DNA of 64,000 nt from Microascus cirrosus (GCA_030271035.1 JAMBUN010000113.1:124001-188000); one strand, 5' to 3'. Positions 1 through 12,600 are shown, numbered from the stretch's first letter. The notes: generated by a model not told the origin, from the sequence alone. Numbers and translations: made by a program.

Positions 1-1
1 C

Positions 2-1147
2 TGCCTCTCGACCATTCCGGACAACGTTGCACCGCCAGTAGATGAGCCGCGCAACGTGCCGCAAAGTGCGAGAGCAGTGGGTCGGCGATCGTTTTGGGAC
101 GGCCCGTCCCGGGCGAGGTCGGTAGACGGCGGCTTGCTTGTGGACACGACGAAGCGTGACGCGGACTCACTTTTGACGAAGCACCTCAAGCCGCTGGGCA
201 GTACGGCGCAGGCGCGTTTGGAAGCGGGCTCCTCGCCATTGCCATCGCCGCTTCTCTTCTCGCCTATGGCTGTTCATGGCTATCAGCATTATTCAGATTC
301 TAATATCAACAACCGCCGGCGCAGTATGGTAGAAGGAGCTGGGCCCAGGCCGCCGCCGGCTCGGCGGGCGTCGTCGAACGTTGAGAGACAACCTCACGAC
401 ACCCACCGGCAGGAATCGCCCCTATCTAGGTCCTTCCCGAATGAACCCGTCGCGCAGCGTCCCGCGAGCGTCGCAATAGTACAATCTCCCGTTGACTATA
501 AGGAGTCCAAGACGACGTTTACGGAGAAGAGACCGAGTCCGCCACAGGAGCCACAACACGCGCGGACGCGGAACAACACTGCCTCGAACACAACGGCATC
601 TTCCCGCTCGGCGTCGATGGATACCGTTGAGTCTACGCCGACCACTCCCGGCGACCCGATGAGCCCCGTGACGTCATGCAATACCAGCTCGGCGAATGTC
701 CCGTCGGACCACATGCTCGCGTTCCAGTCGGATCCCTCACTGCCTGCCCTCCTGAGCGGCGCCAGCTCCGTCTCCGCGGATCTCGAGGGTGAGCTACTCT
801 GCCGCCCCGGGGTCGTAAACACCAACCCTCCCATGTTGGAGACGACGGATGCGATGACGCCGCCTGCCGTCGGGAAAGATCCCCATACTGGGCTACCCGT
901 CGATGACCAGCTGGCACCATCGCAGTCTGTGGATAGCGGGATTATCTCGGTGCCTGTGGGGCCGCACGATGGGGCCGACAACAGTAGGCAAGACGAGGAC
1001 AAGAGTGATAGCGACAGCGAGGATGAGGGGCTCACGATGATGAGCTCGAAACGGAAGTCCGCTGTGCCAGTGGCCAAGGAAGCTCTTTCTACGCGGCGGA
1101 ACACGAACGCGAGCGCTGGCAGTGCGGACACGGCGACGAGGCCCTAG
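2..1147 (+). CDS. C-terminal part of an unidentified Ser/Pro-rich protein (5' end outside window)
   Basis: The frame is open from base 2 to a TAG at 1145-1147, about 381 residues, so the window cuts into a gene that starts upstream. The translation is low in hydrophobic residues and rich in Ser, Pro, Thr and Asn, as expected of a disordered tail. Near the C-terminus is an acidic run (DEDKSDSDSEDEG) followed by LTMMSSKRKS, then a Thr/Ala/Arg-rich end. No enzymatic motif is visible. Tails of this composition, with an acidic block before a short basic stretch, occur in fungal Ser/Thr kinases, for example the CaMKK/Ssp1 type, but that is a guess. An AATAAA at 1148-1153 directly follows the stop and could serve in polyadenylation. 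The gene is convergent with the enoyl-CoA hydratase gene. Confidence 0.6.
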   Translation, partial: CLSTIPDNVAPPVDEPRNVPQSARAVGRRSFWDGPSRARSVDGGLLVDTTKRDADSLLTKHLKPLGSTAQARLEAGSSPLPSPLLFSPMAVHGYQHYSDSNINNRRRSMVEGAGPRPPPARRASSNVERQPHDTHRQESPLSRSFPNEPVAQRPASVAIVQSPVDYKESKTTFTEKRPSPPQEPQHARTRNNTASNTTASSRSASMDTVESTPTTPGDPMSPVTSCNTSSANVPSDHMLAFQSDPSLPALLSGASSVSADLEGELLCRPGVVNTNPPMLETTDAMTPPAVGKDPHTGLPVDDQLAPSQSVDSGIISVPVGPHDGADNSRQDEDKSDSDSEDEGLTMMSSKRKSAVPVAKEALSTRRNTNASAGSADTATRP

Positions 1148-1587
1148 AATAAACGCACTGTCGCTTTTGAAGAGAACCAACAGACGGAGACAACCCAAGC
1201 ATGGGCATGTCCACCACGAAACGAAACTTTGGATACCTATTCAACATTTAATGACGCCATTCCACAATGGAAAGTGAGGTATTTTTTTACGAACTTGGGA
1301 AATAGACGGGGTAGGGAAAGCATTCATAACGGAGCCAGGAGGACTAGGGAGGGCGCAGCCGGAACGAATTCAGTTTGCATGTATATTGGATGGGCAATCG
1401 GTTGCATGGTATGGAAAGGGAGGTACTTCAGATGAAGAATGTAGGAAATGATGGGTATGAGATGAGACGAAAGATAACAATGCAAAATTTTGCTTCGGCG
1501 ATAAGTCTTTCTGTCCTGATCATGACTGTGAAGCCCAAGGTATATTATATTCAGAGAGGTGGACTTTCCGTATCTACCCAAACGCGG
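1148..1587. other. Intergenic, between two convergent genes
   Basis: About 440 bp of 3' flanking sequence shared by two converging genes. AATAAA at 1148-1153 is a plausible poly(A) signal for the plus-strand gene. I see no coding sequence or RNA gene here. Confidence 0.6.
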
Positions 1588-2385
1588 CTAGAGCTTCGCC
1601 AACGCCTTCTTCTCCTTCTCGTGCTCAACCTCCTCCCGCTGGATATTCCCCCTCTCCCTCCTCTCCTCTCCCTCGAAGCCCTCTTCGCTAAGCAGGTCCC
1701 ACGTCTCCCTATACATCTCTACCTTGAGGAGCCCATAAACCCCTGTTTGGCCCTTCCCTAATATCTTCCTCTCACCCACCAATCTCAACGCTTCCTCTAG
1801 CCCGCCCATCCCGTCTATAATCCCCGCCTCCACCGCCTCCTTTGCATTGAACCTCTTTCCCTCTAGGACTAACCTCTTGTATGTTGACGGAGGGACCTTC
1901 TCCCTAAAGATGGAGCTCATGGGCGGTTTGAGCAGGGCGCCGAAGTCGACTTCGTTAAGGCAGAGGAAGCCCTTGGAAGGGTTCATAAGCCGGTAGTCGT
2001 GGAACATGGAGAGCATCAGCCCCGCCGCGAAGGCGTGTCCGTTGAGTACAGCCACCGTCGGCATGGGGTAGGAGAGGAGCTTGCGGAAGAGGGGGTACAG
2101 GGCCGATGTCCAGAACCCGGGGGTGGAGGTTACGTGGTTGAGGTCGAGGCCGTTGGAGTAGAACTTGGGGAGGGAGGAGGTCGTTATCACGACGCCGGGG
2201 GGCTGGGTGTGTTGGATGCGGGTGAGGGCGGCGATTAGGGAGGAGCAGAGGGGGGTTGTGAGGCGGTTGTCGGGGGGTGAGGATATGGTTAGGAGGTAGA
2301 TTTGGGGGGAGGGGGAGGTGGCGGTTATGGTGCCACCGGGGTGGTCGTCCAGCGGCGGGACAGGGATCGTGAAGAGGGTTGTCAT
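1588..2385 (-). CDS. Peroxisomal enoyl-CoA hydratase/isomerase family protein (probable delta3,delta2-enoyl-CoA isomerase)
   Basis: An intronless gene of 265 residues, the usual length for a single-domain crotonase-fold protein. The ATG is at 2385-2383. Family features are visible: the oxyanion-hole segment KFYSNGLDLN (about residues 75-84) and the helix with NGHAFAAGLMLSMFHDYRLM (about 114-133), followed by LNEVDFGALL. The Glu in NEVDFG lies where monofunctional enoyl-CoA isomerases carry their general base. The last three residues are AKL, a type 1 peroxisomal targeting signal, so the protein should act in the peroxisomal matrix. The likely role is in beta-oxidation of unsaturated fatty acids, moving a cis- or trans-3 double bond to trans-2. 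A hydratase role is possible, because the family is broad. It is divergent from ALG2 with about 590 bp between the start codons. Confidence 0.88.
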   Translation of the reverse strand: MTTLFTIPVPPLDDHPGGTITATSPSPQIYLLTISSPPDNRLTTPLCSSLIAALTRIQHTQPPGVVITTSSLPKFYSNGLDLNHVTSTPGFWTSALYPLFRKLLSYPMPTVAVLNGHAFAAGLMLSMFHDYRLMNPSKGFLCLNEVDFGALLKPPMSSIFREKVPPSTYKRLVLEGKRFNAKEAVEAGIIDGMGGLEEALRLVGERKILGKGQTGVYGLLKVEMYRETWDLLSEEGFEGEERRERGNIQREEVEHEKEKKALAKL

Positions 2386-2978
2386 CGTGGTTGTCGTTCC
2401 GGAAGGCGGTTTCTGAGATTTCCGTTGATCTTGCGCGATTCGAGAGGAGTGGAGGTCTAAGTGGGAGGAACAGGCTGATGGACGGGGAATGGTTTAAGTA
2501 TATAAGCCGAACTCAAGACCAGAGGCGAGCCGAGGGCCGCGGAGCACTTGGCCGATGACGTCTTGGGATAACTGACACTCCTCGACAAACTCCCCGATCC
2601 GGGCTAACAAGAGGAGGTCGTCTGGCGGCCGGCTCATTAGGAACACTTCTACAACGAAGCTAACTCATTTCCAGAGCGAAATATGACTCTCTACGAAGAC
2701 CTCCCATTCCCAGTGACATGAATGTATCTCATTCCGTTCCTTCCCCATGTGAGTCCTGTCACATGCTTCTCACCGCGCCCAAAATTCTTTCCCCCTTTGG
2801 GTAAGTGCGTCTTTGATGTTACTTATGTAATCACAAACCGTTTGCTTCCCCACCAATCGCCAAGCTTCCCCCTGCGCCAGCGTGAACCCCAACGGCGCGC
2901 CAGCCTGGTGCCACCCTAGCGACAGCTCCAACACACAACCCCAGCTCGAGCCCCGGCCATCGAGCATAACCCCGCACC
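2386..2978. promoter_or_regulatory. Divergent intergenic region, enoyl-CoA isomerase / ALG2
   Basis: About 593 bp separate the two outward-pointing start codons, so both promoters must lie here. The final ~120 bp before ALG2 are C-rich on the plus strand, as in many fungal 5' leaders. I see no specific factor-binding site that I would defend. Confidence 0.5.
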
Positions 2979-4497
2979 ATGGCGGACCGGGACGAAACCA
3001 AGCGAACCATCGTGTTCTTCCACCCGGACCTAGGCATCGGCGGCGCCGAACGCCTAGTCGTCGACGCGGCTGTGGGGCTGCAGGAGCGCGGTCACCGCGT
3101 CGTGATCTTTACGAGCCACTGTGACCCTAAGCACTGCTTCGAGGAGGCCCGCGATGGTGTGTCATGCCTCACCTCCCTTCCCCTGCCCTATATTACGTTA
3201 GCCTTGCGTCTAACAACAATGTGCTTGCAGGCACCCTCGATGTCCGCGTTCGCGGCAACTACCTCTTCCCACCCTCCATCCTCTCCCGCTTGACAATCCT
3301 CTGCGCCATCCTCCGCCAGCTCCACCTCCTTATCCACATCTACCTGACCTCCGAGCTCGCCTCCCTCTCCCCGACCTCCTTTATCGTCGACCAGCTCTCT
3401 GCCGGCCTCCCCCTCCTCCAGTACCTCTTCCCGGGCGTGCCGATCCTGTTCTACTGCCACTACCCGGACCTCCTCCTCGCTCACGGCCGCGAGGGCTGGC
3501 TGAAGCGCCTGTACCGCGCGCCGTTTGACAAACTGGAGGAGTGGAGCATGGGTTTCGCGCAGGGGGTTGCGGTCAACTCTGAGTTCACGAAAGGGGTTGT
3601 GAGGCGGACGTGGCCGGGGCTGGAGAGGCATGTCGAGTTGAGGGTGGTGTATCCTTGCGTGCCGGTCGAGACGCCGGAGGATGTGCAGGAGATAGTGGAG
3701 TGGAAGGATGAGAAGCTTGTGCTAAGCATTAACCGATTTGAGAGGAAGAAGGATGTCGCTCTTGCGATTAAGGCGTTTGCGGCGATTCCCGAGGAGCGGC
3801 GCAAGGGCGTGCGACTCGTCATAGCCGGTACATCCCAGTCCCACTCTCCCTATCAGCTTTAGTTTGCCCCGTCTAATGATAACCAGGAGGCTACGACCCG
3901 CGCATCACCGAAAACGTGGAATACCACAACGAGTTGGTCTCCCTCGCCACGTCCCTGGACCTCCAGTCCCTAACCGCCAAGACTGTCATCTCCGCCCTCG
4001 CCGCGCCCGCCGACATCCCCGTCCTCTTCCTCCTTTCCGTTCCCTCCCACCTCAAGGCTGCCCTCCTCCGTACCGCGACCCTCCTCGTCTACACCCCTTC
4101 TAACGAGCACTTCGGCATCGTCCCCCTCGAGGCCATGCTTGCCGGCGCGCCCGTGCTGGCCGCCAACACTGGCGGGCCGAAGGAGACGGTCCTGGATGGC
4201 GCGACGGGGTGGTTAAGGGAGCCGGGGGACGTGCCCGCCTGGACAGCTGTCATGGACAGGGCGCTGAACGAGACGAGTGTGGAGATGAGGGAGAGGATGG
4301 GAAGGGCAGGAGCGGAGCGCGTTAGAAGTGGGTTCGACAGGGGGATGATGGCGAGGCGGGTGGAGGGCATTCTGGGGAACCTGGATTGTCTGGGCGCAAG
4401 GAAGCCGGTCATGAATGCTGTGCTCAACTTTTTGGGAATCGGGTTTGTGTTTTGGGTCGGCATCTTGACGGCCAAGATTCTGTTTCCTCAGGGCTAG
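2979..4497 (+). CDS. ALG2: ALG2, GDP-Man:Man1-2GlcNAc2-PP-dolichol alpha-1,3/1,6-mannosyltransferase
   Basis: Three exons: 2979-3156, 3231-3827 and 3887-4497, with introns GTGTGT...GCAG and GTACAT...CCAG. They give 461 residues, the normal ALG2 length. The enzyme adds the second and third mannoses to the dolichol-linked oligosaccharide on the cytosolic face of the ER. Visible features are the N-terminal nucleotide-sugar fold start IVFFHPDLGIGGAERLVVDA, the HYPDLLLA segment, SINRFERKKDVALAI, VIAGGYDPRITENVEYH, and the GT-B family 4 EX7E motif EHFGIVPLE at residues 332-340. A hydrophobic C-terminal segment (FLGIGFVFWVGIL) fits the membrane anchor. The start ATG follows a C-rich leader and begins MADRDETKR, close to the conserved fold. 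It is convergent with KCS1. Confidence 0.96.
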
Positions 4498-5357
4498 GGT
4501 CAGGTTTGGGATTGGTACTGGGGAGTGTGTATGATAGGTGGTTCAACCGGTCCTGGACTTACGACCTTTTCTTAATGGAGGGCTCTCCGCTACGCTGCGG
4601 CAGCCCGTACGTCTTTGTTTTTATAGGAGTTCGAAGGCGTAAGGAGGGCAGACACTGCCTCTTGTTCGCTTTCCTTGCATACGCCCGTACTCCCCTGCGT
4701 AGGGGCTGTATGTGCAAGAGGGTGTGGGGTGTAGGCGTTATAGCTTAACAGGGGACATGCAATACGCAAATGACAGAAGTCTTTCCCTTCATCCCGCCGA
4801 GGCAGCTCATTTTAACACTGGAGTGTCCTTTCTACTGGCCGCGATGAGAGAACCAGCGTAATAACGAACGGCCAGGGCGGTACAAAGCAGGAGGGGAAGT
4901 CACCCGGAATCGGGCGAGTACACCGAGGATACCATACTTTATTGAACATCAAGAAGGAGGAGGGAGCAGAAATACAAGTTACGGAAGAGCGAATAGTTAG
5001 GAAGTCGGTTTTATCTAGCCTCTATGACCCTTCCCCTTCCCCCTTCCTGCGCCGCGCGATGGCCAAAGATAAACCCCCTTCGCCAAGTCCCTATCCACCT
5101 CACCGAAACAGAAGCCATCGGGTAAAGAAGAAAATAGGAAGAAAAAAAATTCATCTGTAATTCATATCTGCCCCAACGCCAATAAATGCCCAAAACGAAA
5201 AAAAAGAAAATGGGGGTATGATTCTCGATCTCATCCCAGAACTCCCCGTTAAGCTCCAAGCTCCTAAACCCGGTTTTCCTTCTTCCCAAAAGCAAAACCC
5301 AAAGAAATTAAACCCGATAAAAGGACGAAGAGGGGAAAATGAAATCTTCAAATGTCC
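4498..5357. other. Intergenic, ALG2 / KCS1 convergent 3' ends
   Basis: About 860 bp of 3' flanking sequence for both genes, with short A-runs near 5143-5152 and 5200-5207. No gene or RNA is evident. Confidence 0.6.
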
Positions 5358-8300
5358 TCACTCACTAACGAACCCCTCATCCTCCTCAACATCGTCCATC
5401 CTCCCCCGGACCTCAATCCCCGCTTCGGTCCGCACGTCCCTCTGTATCTTGAGGAAGTACCTCCGCAGCGTGGCAAGGCCCCGGAGGAACCCCCTGTCCG
5501 GTTCCTCGGGGTACGTAGGCGGACACGGCTTGTCTGCCAAGGGCGTCCTCGCCGTGATGCTGTTCGCAAAGTCGGCGATCTTGAAGTTCACCTCGCGCTT
5601 GTTCCGCCGCCTCCTCCTTCTCACTGGTATCTCCTCAGCATCTGTGGCGGCGTCGGTGGTCGAGTCATCTACCATATCTGCGTCCGCTTCCTCGCCGTCG
5701 TAGAACATGAGCAGACTCGCCGCATAGAATCGATACCCCCTGAGCCCGCTTACGATCCGCGCCAGCTCGTCCAGCTTGCGGATGATCGTGGGGATCTGCC
5801 GCAAGATGCTGTGGTAGTCGACGCCGTTGTAGAGGAAGCGCGTGAGTGCCTCTTGGAACTCAGAGCCCGCCTTGATCTTCCGGCCCTCGTACTTGTCCCG
5901 GAAGATATACGACTGGGTCTTGACGTCCCAAACCTGCAGCCCACAAACACGCACCCCGAGCTCGCGCGACGTAGTCTTGGCGCACTTGCCCATCTGTGAC
6001 TGGCGCTTCGCAGGAGTCGCGTCGACGCCATACTGCCGCGTGCCCATCTTGAGATCCATGATGCATGGCCGCTTCATGCCCGCCGTGAGGTCCTCGAGAA
6101 GGAGGAAGTACTCCACACGCGAGTCCCGCTGCGTCTGCGCCTCCTTGGGATTCACAGGACGGGGTATCTTAAAGTCCACAGGCGGCGGAAGCGCGAACTT
6201 GTCGTCCATCCCCTGGGCATCCGGCCCACTTCGCCCTTCTGCAGGCCGCAATGGCTCGACACCATTACTGCTCGTGAAAGGGGTGGACGGTCCTTTGTCG
6301 TCCTTAAAAAGGACCTGGTCCGCTTCTTCGAAGTACTTCAGGTTGCCCCTAGACTCGCTGCCGACCTGGGGCTTCCTACGCAGCCCGCTTCCCGAGTATC
6401 GGCGCGTCCTCTTTTGCGAGAGCATTTCCTCCCCCATCGTCTCCGGCTCCGGAGCGCTTGTCCCCGTCACATCTTTCATCTCCCCGTCCCCATGACCATG
6501 TACATCCGGTAGAAGCTGGTTTGGCCTGTCCGTGAGATGGGCCCGAGAAGGCATTTGAATGGCCGGTGAGACTGCAGTTGTCGATTCCGTTGGATAGGCC
6601 ACGTTGGGATTGTCTAGTCCCGCTAGTCTCGAATCAGACTGTGCCGTCTTGAGAGGGGGCTGATGCGGTGCTGCCGGTCGCGGCACCAACGGCCGCCGGT
6701 GGGGTTTTCGATGCCGTTGTATGGAAACGGGGTGCTCGAAGAATGCGTTGTTGAACACCTCATTGCGCAACCTTTTGTTAACTATCGTGGCGCCCCAACT
6801 CTTGATGCGCGCCTTGTGATGGTCGGTCCCAGGATGACCCTGAGCCCAGGCTGCAGAATCCCCATTCATACCCGCGGTTTCAGGACCCGACGGCTTTCCT
6901 GCACGACGGTACACAGGCGGAACCGGCGGAAGATCTGGCTGCAACAAATTTCGCGGAATAATATGCCTGTTGTCGTCAAACGTGACAGTGGGAATTTGAG
7001 CCGGGGCGTTGGAGAAAGACTGGCTAATAACCCTCCTTTGACTCGTCCCATGCTGGACCTGGTCGGCAGGTGCGTCAGCACCTTCAGGAGGGGATTTGCT
7101 CGCAGGCACATCCGAAAGTGTACCTTTTCCAGATCCGGCGTCGTCCATTTTGCTGGTCGATTTGCGCCGGGGAAGTTTGTGAAAGGTGACATTCAAGACT
7201 CCGATATACCTAGAAAGACGTTAGATGAACTGCATTTCAATATGACACAGAGAGACGTGTGTACTCGTGGCTACGCTGCACTCTTTGGAGACCAAGGGCC
7301 CCCCATGGGAGGGAATGCCGAAACATACCTCGGGAGGAAACGTAGCAGGTCACGGTGGAAATGCTCAACAGTTTCATAGAATTCATTCTCCCTGTTGTTG
7401 AGCTTCTTACAGACGGCCCTTTTAGAGAAGCGCCACAAGGGAGTATGGCCGCCAACTTGATGATTGTAGGGTATCAACTCGATGGCTTCTAGTGGCTGTT
7501 TAGCAGATTGCTGATCACTCTCTTGTGTACGACTCTCGTGTGTACGGTAGTTATCGTGATACAGTAAAGTAGGATGAGATATGGTTTTCGCAGAGGACGG
7601 TAGTGTCTCTTCGGGCACGTCGACGATGGCAACTTCCTCGCATACGATGGCCGTATCCAGACTTCCAGTGAAGCTCGGGTGCCGCCCATCGCGGCCAGAC
7701 TGGGAGGACGGTGGCGTCGGGGGGGGCGTGTGGTCCTCGGGTTCGGGTTCATCCGCCTTGACAAGCCAGGGACTGCGATCTTGCCCTCGTAGCTGGGCAT
7801 GACGTGTAGCTTGCTCCAGCTCGTCGCGGGCAGCGCACTCCTCGTCCATGGGCCGTTCGGGGTCCTGATGGGGCAAGAAGAACGCAGAAGAGATCTTCTC
7901 TTCACCAGACTCGTCATCCTCGTCGTGCCGTCCCCCTTCTTTGGAGCTAGCCGATGATTGGGGACGATCTGCAGGGCCATTATCCCTCCCACCAAGAGTA
8001 GCTGATCCATCACTGCTGGGCGCTGGTGACGGGGGCTGAAGTGAAGTTGACGTTCCTTCTTGAACACCACCGAGAGATGATGTTGTGTCCGTAAGCTCAC
8101 CAGACTGTGCAGGCGTATCGGGCGGTGGGGTTGGGCGGCGGGATATCACCGGCGGCGTTTCTTTCCTTGGGCTATGTTCCGGAGGCTTCAGGGGATCGAG
8201 AGGCCTAGCAGTCTCCTCGGCGATCACATCGCTCTTGGCATGGCTGCGACTCGCCCGTTCTACTGTCGAACTCGGCCGCGTTTGAGCTGACCCTTTAGCG

Positions 8301-9616
8301 CCCTTTCTCTTGGCCCTATCTTCCGGAAGTCCCTCTTTAAAGAACCCCAGGGTATGGCTCGATTTACGGCTTCGGTTATTGTGTTCTTCCCTAGCCATGG
8401 CTTTCGTGATAGACTTTTCGACCTGACCGTCCTGCGCATCATCCAACTCCCCGGACCCAATTGACCACATTTTCTCCGGGCCAATTGAGTAGCGCGGTTC
8501 TGGCAACTTTGTCCCTGACCGGCCCCGTTGCTGCTCGTTGTCAACGAAGGCCGGCGCATAAGGCACATGGGGTCGGGTCTTCTCAGGGGACCCAACCACC
8601 GTGGATGCGGAAGGCTGTTCGAGTTTAGAAGGTTGAGTGTAGGTACGAGTCAACCTCTGGCGTTCTAGTGCCCGAACGTCCCTTTCGATTCGCTCTAACG
8701 GGCTAGACTCGCATACCCCATTCGACGGGAAGATATCGTGCTGGGCCGGAACCGGGTAAGTGGCACCAATAGCGGACATGGTGTGCGATGGCGACAGCAA
8801 ACCGGGATCCGGAGATGTGAGGATAGGGAAAGCTGTGTCGGACGAAGCTGCCGTGATGGACGTTGCGGCAGCTTTTGACGTCAGGGGCCCGCCGCCCGCA
8901 TCCTCAGGTCGGGAACCGTCATCTTTAAAGAGTGAAGAGGGCGCCGTGCTAACTGCTGTATGTGTACTATGAGGTGTCGTGGGGTGGTTTGCTGGATGGT
9001 AAGGAAGCCGCGATCCGGTCCTAGGTAGTACGCGATTGGTTGCACTGCCGGGGGTGGTCTGAGCCCCGGTGTGCGTCGATGAAGTAGCTGATATCGAGGC
9101 TGTGGATGGGACGGCGGGAGTTTGTGGAGGGATGCCACGCGCGGTAGCGAGAGCTTGCGTTAGGAGCGACGAGCTCTGCTGGCGCTGGTCGAGGACGGGA
9201 GGGCGGGCCCTTTTATGGGAAGAGGACATCGGATCGGTACCCGGCGGGGCGAGTGGCTCATCGGATGCTTGACCCTGTGGGAGGAGAGTGGGGCCTGATT
9301 GGGATTGGGCCGGGATGCTGGGATTCAGGACGGAAGGAAAAGGAGGTGCGGGTGTACCACGGCTCGAGGGCGTGTGGGCGCTGCCGGTGGATAGCGTAGG
9401 AACGGCGGAACGTGTTGCATCATCTGCGACACCGCCATCAGCTGGAGGAGCCAGCGCAGAAGCACCCAGCACCTCGTGCTCCGCAACGCACGGCGCCGTC
9501 GCCCCGGTAAGGGGACCGGGAGAAGGCGAGTCGCATGGCGGCTGGCCCGATCCGGGGGCCGAGCTCAGTGGCGCCGCAGACGAGGGTCCGTGGTAGACAT
9601 GGGACGGGTCTGACAT
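5358..9616 (-). CDS. KCS1: KCS1-type inositol hexakisphosphate (and PP-IP5) kinase
   Basis: Two exons on the minus strand, 7329-9616 and 5358-7209, with a 119 bp intron (donor GTATGT, acceptor TCTAG), give about 1,379 residues. The first in-frame ATG is at 9616 (MSDPSHVY). The enzyme makes inositol pyrophosphates (5-PP-IP5) from IP6 and influences phosphate sensing, vacuoles and stress responses. The IPK catalytic elements are split by the intron: NHQVGGHTPLWRFSK with the RENEFYE segment closes exon 1, and YIGVLNVTFHKL opens exon 2. The family signature PxxxDxKxG appears as PCIMDLKMG (about residues 1144-1152), followed by the SLL element in AASLLMFYDG and a KIADFANS motif near the C-terminus that supplies the metal-binding Asp. 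The first ~700 residues are Ser/Pro/Thr-rich and probably disordered, as in other fungal Kcs1 proteins. Confidence 0.95.
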
Positions 9617-12600
9617 GGGGGTAAAAGCATTTGGTGAGCGTGGCGAAGGTGTGGGTTGAATGATTCGCACACAGGTGCTGGAGTCCTGGAGGGGCGTGTA
9701 GTGAATAACGAGAGGTTACTGGTGCGGGTTGTGACTGGGCCCTGATCGGGCTTTGGAAAGCAACAGTCTTGGGAGTGGAACTTGCGCCGCCAGCCTCAGG
9801 GAAAAAATCGGGAGGGACCTCGAGCGGGAACTATGCGTGCCGAGCGAGGTCGAGTGAAATACCTCCGCTCAGCAACGGGACCGTTCTGTGGCGCTTGAGG
9901 CTTATCTCTAGCTCCTGCCGTCAGGGCGCGGCTCCGTGACGGCCTCAAGACAAACGCGAGATAAGAACGCCGTGAAGGGGGGAAAGTGTGCGTGGGGCAG
10001 CCGAAATGGAAACGATTCTGCCCAGAAGATGCGGGTGGTGGTTGCCCAGACTGTGCACTTCGTACTGACGGCAGGTCCGGTCGGCGCTCTCGAGAGTAAC
10101 AAGGGTGGGACCGGCGAAATCGGTCTATGGCCCCGGAAAGGTACCCAGTGCAACGGAAGATACCCCGGAGCTCAGACGCGGAAACGCAAAATGTGGACTT
10201 TTTTGTTTCTCTTCGGAGACTGGAAGCGGTCTTGAGAGACACTGCAGGATAGGTAATGCTATGCTATCCCTTATTCTTCGCCAATTCCGGTTGCCACCTT
10301 CAGCAATGGCTGGGAGCCAGACTCTCAACGAAGCGAGCGGCAGAAACAAAAAAAGAAACAGCCAAGCGAGGAGCAGACGGAAGATTGCCAGATACAGCCT
10401 CCCAGCGACCTAGTTGCTATGAGGTATAGACGTGCTTAGACCCACGGTAGCTCTTAGGCGGCGGTCTTTCTTTGACCCGGCCTCTGTAGTTTATGATGGG
10501 GCTTTGGACGAACGATACTTGAGTAGGGGAATAAGAGGAAGTGCGACAGTGGAAGAATTGGCGAGTGCGGGGCAATTTCATTATATACCCTTGGGATTTT
10601 CCCACCGCAGAGGTGGGGCATGCCAGAGGGGCCGTGCCAAGAAAGACCGTCGCACTTCGTGATAGCTTAAATGCGGTCGGGGACCTCAAATAGCGGAAGA
10701 TCCATCCGTTACTGCGTCTCTCACCTTGCATGCTAGACGGAGTGGCAGTATCTCCTAAATTCCGAGGTCGGTTTCCCACGCTCTCAGACGCGTGTCCTGC
10801 ATAATGCTCCTGGGCCCTGAAGGATAATAGGCAGGAGGCCGCAGATCAGCACCGTCGTTAGCCCTATATAAGTGGCTCTGGGGGGTGTCAGTGTGTCGTT
10901 TTCGTATCGCCTAGCGCCGTTGCTCCAAGGCACATGACATCGGGCCATGAAGAGCGCCACCCGCTCTTGCCTCTGAAGTTTGCTAGAAAGAAGCAGCTCC
11001 CAGCTCCGTCATAGAGACGACTGTCATTGGCGAAGATGATGTAACCCTCCAGTATGAATCGCTCGCGTACTAAGTTGAACTTAAATCCGAGACAAAAACG
11101 AAAGAAAGTCACGATGAAGGGCCCCTCAATTGTTTTGTCTTTCCCACGCTTGGCCAAAAAGCACCGCGTGGCGCCAAGGGCTGTGTGGAAACCGATCGTC
11201 CTCCCGATCATTTCCAAGCAATCGGCGATGCCCCACGCAGCGCACCAACAAAGGTCCTCGGGATCATACTGCCAGAGCCTACCGACGTAATCCATGCAGC
11301 GTCGAGCTCCAGCCACGAGTGCCGCATAGCGCGCTGATTGGGTCGCACAACCACGTTCCCGCCCAAGTGGCCTTCGGTCCGTTCGCTCACCCCGACCGGC
11401 CACGCTTTCTCATCGCACAGAACTTGGGCTTGTGAAGCATTATCGATGAATGCCTCTCCGTGGGCAAAACGCCCACCCGGTTCGAAAGCCTCCACATAAC
11501 GTCTCGATGCCCCACGCGTTGCCAACAGCGGTCCGCATCACGCCATCGGGATCGTCAGCCCGCTCTTGGGCGGGAAAGGCAAGGCGAGACCAGACCAACG
11601 GGACATGCCAGCATTTTGTCAACACGCTGCATTGCCGCAGAAATAAGGCCCTTGTGCGTCCTCAGCCTACGTTTATTATTCAGTCAAGACGGCTGAAGGG
11701 CAGACAATGCAGCAGCGCCTGCGCCCAGAGCTCCAAGAGCCTCTCCGGCGCCGCGGCCTTATCCTGTCGCATTCTCAATGACGGAGTGTCAATGTCACAT
11801 CATACTTCAGTACATCAAACACAACTTTCACTCGAAGCTTCTGGAGACTGTTCTCCTCTTTCCGGTCCTGGTTTAGTCTACCCCAGCTCAAAGTCTTAGA
11901 GGACTCCAATAACCCCATCGCCCACTCCGGCCCGGATCTCCACCGTGACGGTTGCAAAATGAGACTCTAACTCGGTTGTGCCAGGGCAGACTAATCAATG
12001 ACACGGCGCGACTGCCACCAAATCAACAAGTAGTTTCAAAGTCGAAGCGGAAAGACGGATGGCAACGTCATGCACCCGGATGAGCTAGCTCTGCTGGGGA
12101 CGTCCATGACCACCCCGCCAATTGTTCTGCAGAGATATTGTTGCTGCGTTCGGCCGCCAATTTACTCGTTGGGTCTTTAGTTGCTCGGGCCACCGTGGGC
12201 CGCATCCCTCTGATCTGCAGGGTTAGAAGCGCGTCGTGGACGACATCCCGCTCGTGGAGGCTTGCTGGCCAATCATCCTGGAACGTGGCCCCGATCCTCT
12301 GGACACCCCTATTAACCCCATACTAAGACAGGCCCAACCCTGGAAACCTCATTGTGATTATCCCTGAAAATAAACTTCAGGTAGCCTGTCTCGACCGGAA
12401 GCGATTGGCAGCTGTGGACTCGGCATTGCGGCCTCGTTAGAAACCCGAGGACAGGGTATGACGCCCTTTGTGTACCGTCTTGATACGGACAACGTGGCCA
12501 AGGGCTTCAACGACAGCCTACTGAGATTCGGAAGCCCGGAGACATGCCAATCCTAAGTGGCTTGGACTGGGATCGCTGCTCGAGTCGTCCTTGCCGAGCA

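Noticed and set aside
496..1131. 211-codon minus-strand frame opposite the first gene
   Set aside because: Antisense shadow of a GC-rich coding region with Ser-rich low-complexity translation.
10888..11403. 171-codon minus-strand open frame in gene-poor block 1
   Set aside because: It begins with GTG rather than ATG, shows no family motif, and overlapping frames of similar length exist nearby.
11470..11510. GGTTCGAA resembling a tRNA T-loop
   Set aside because: Flanking bases do not pair as a T-stem and no D-arm is present upstream.
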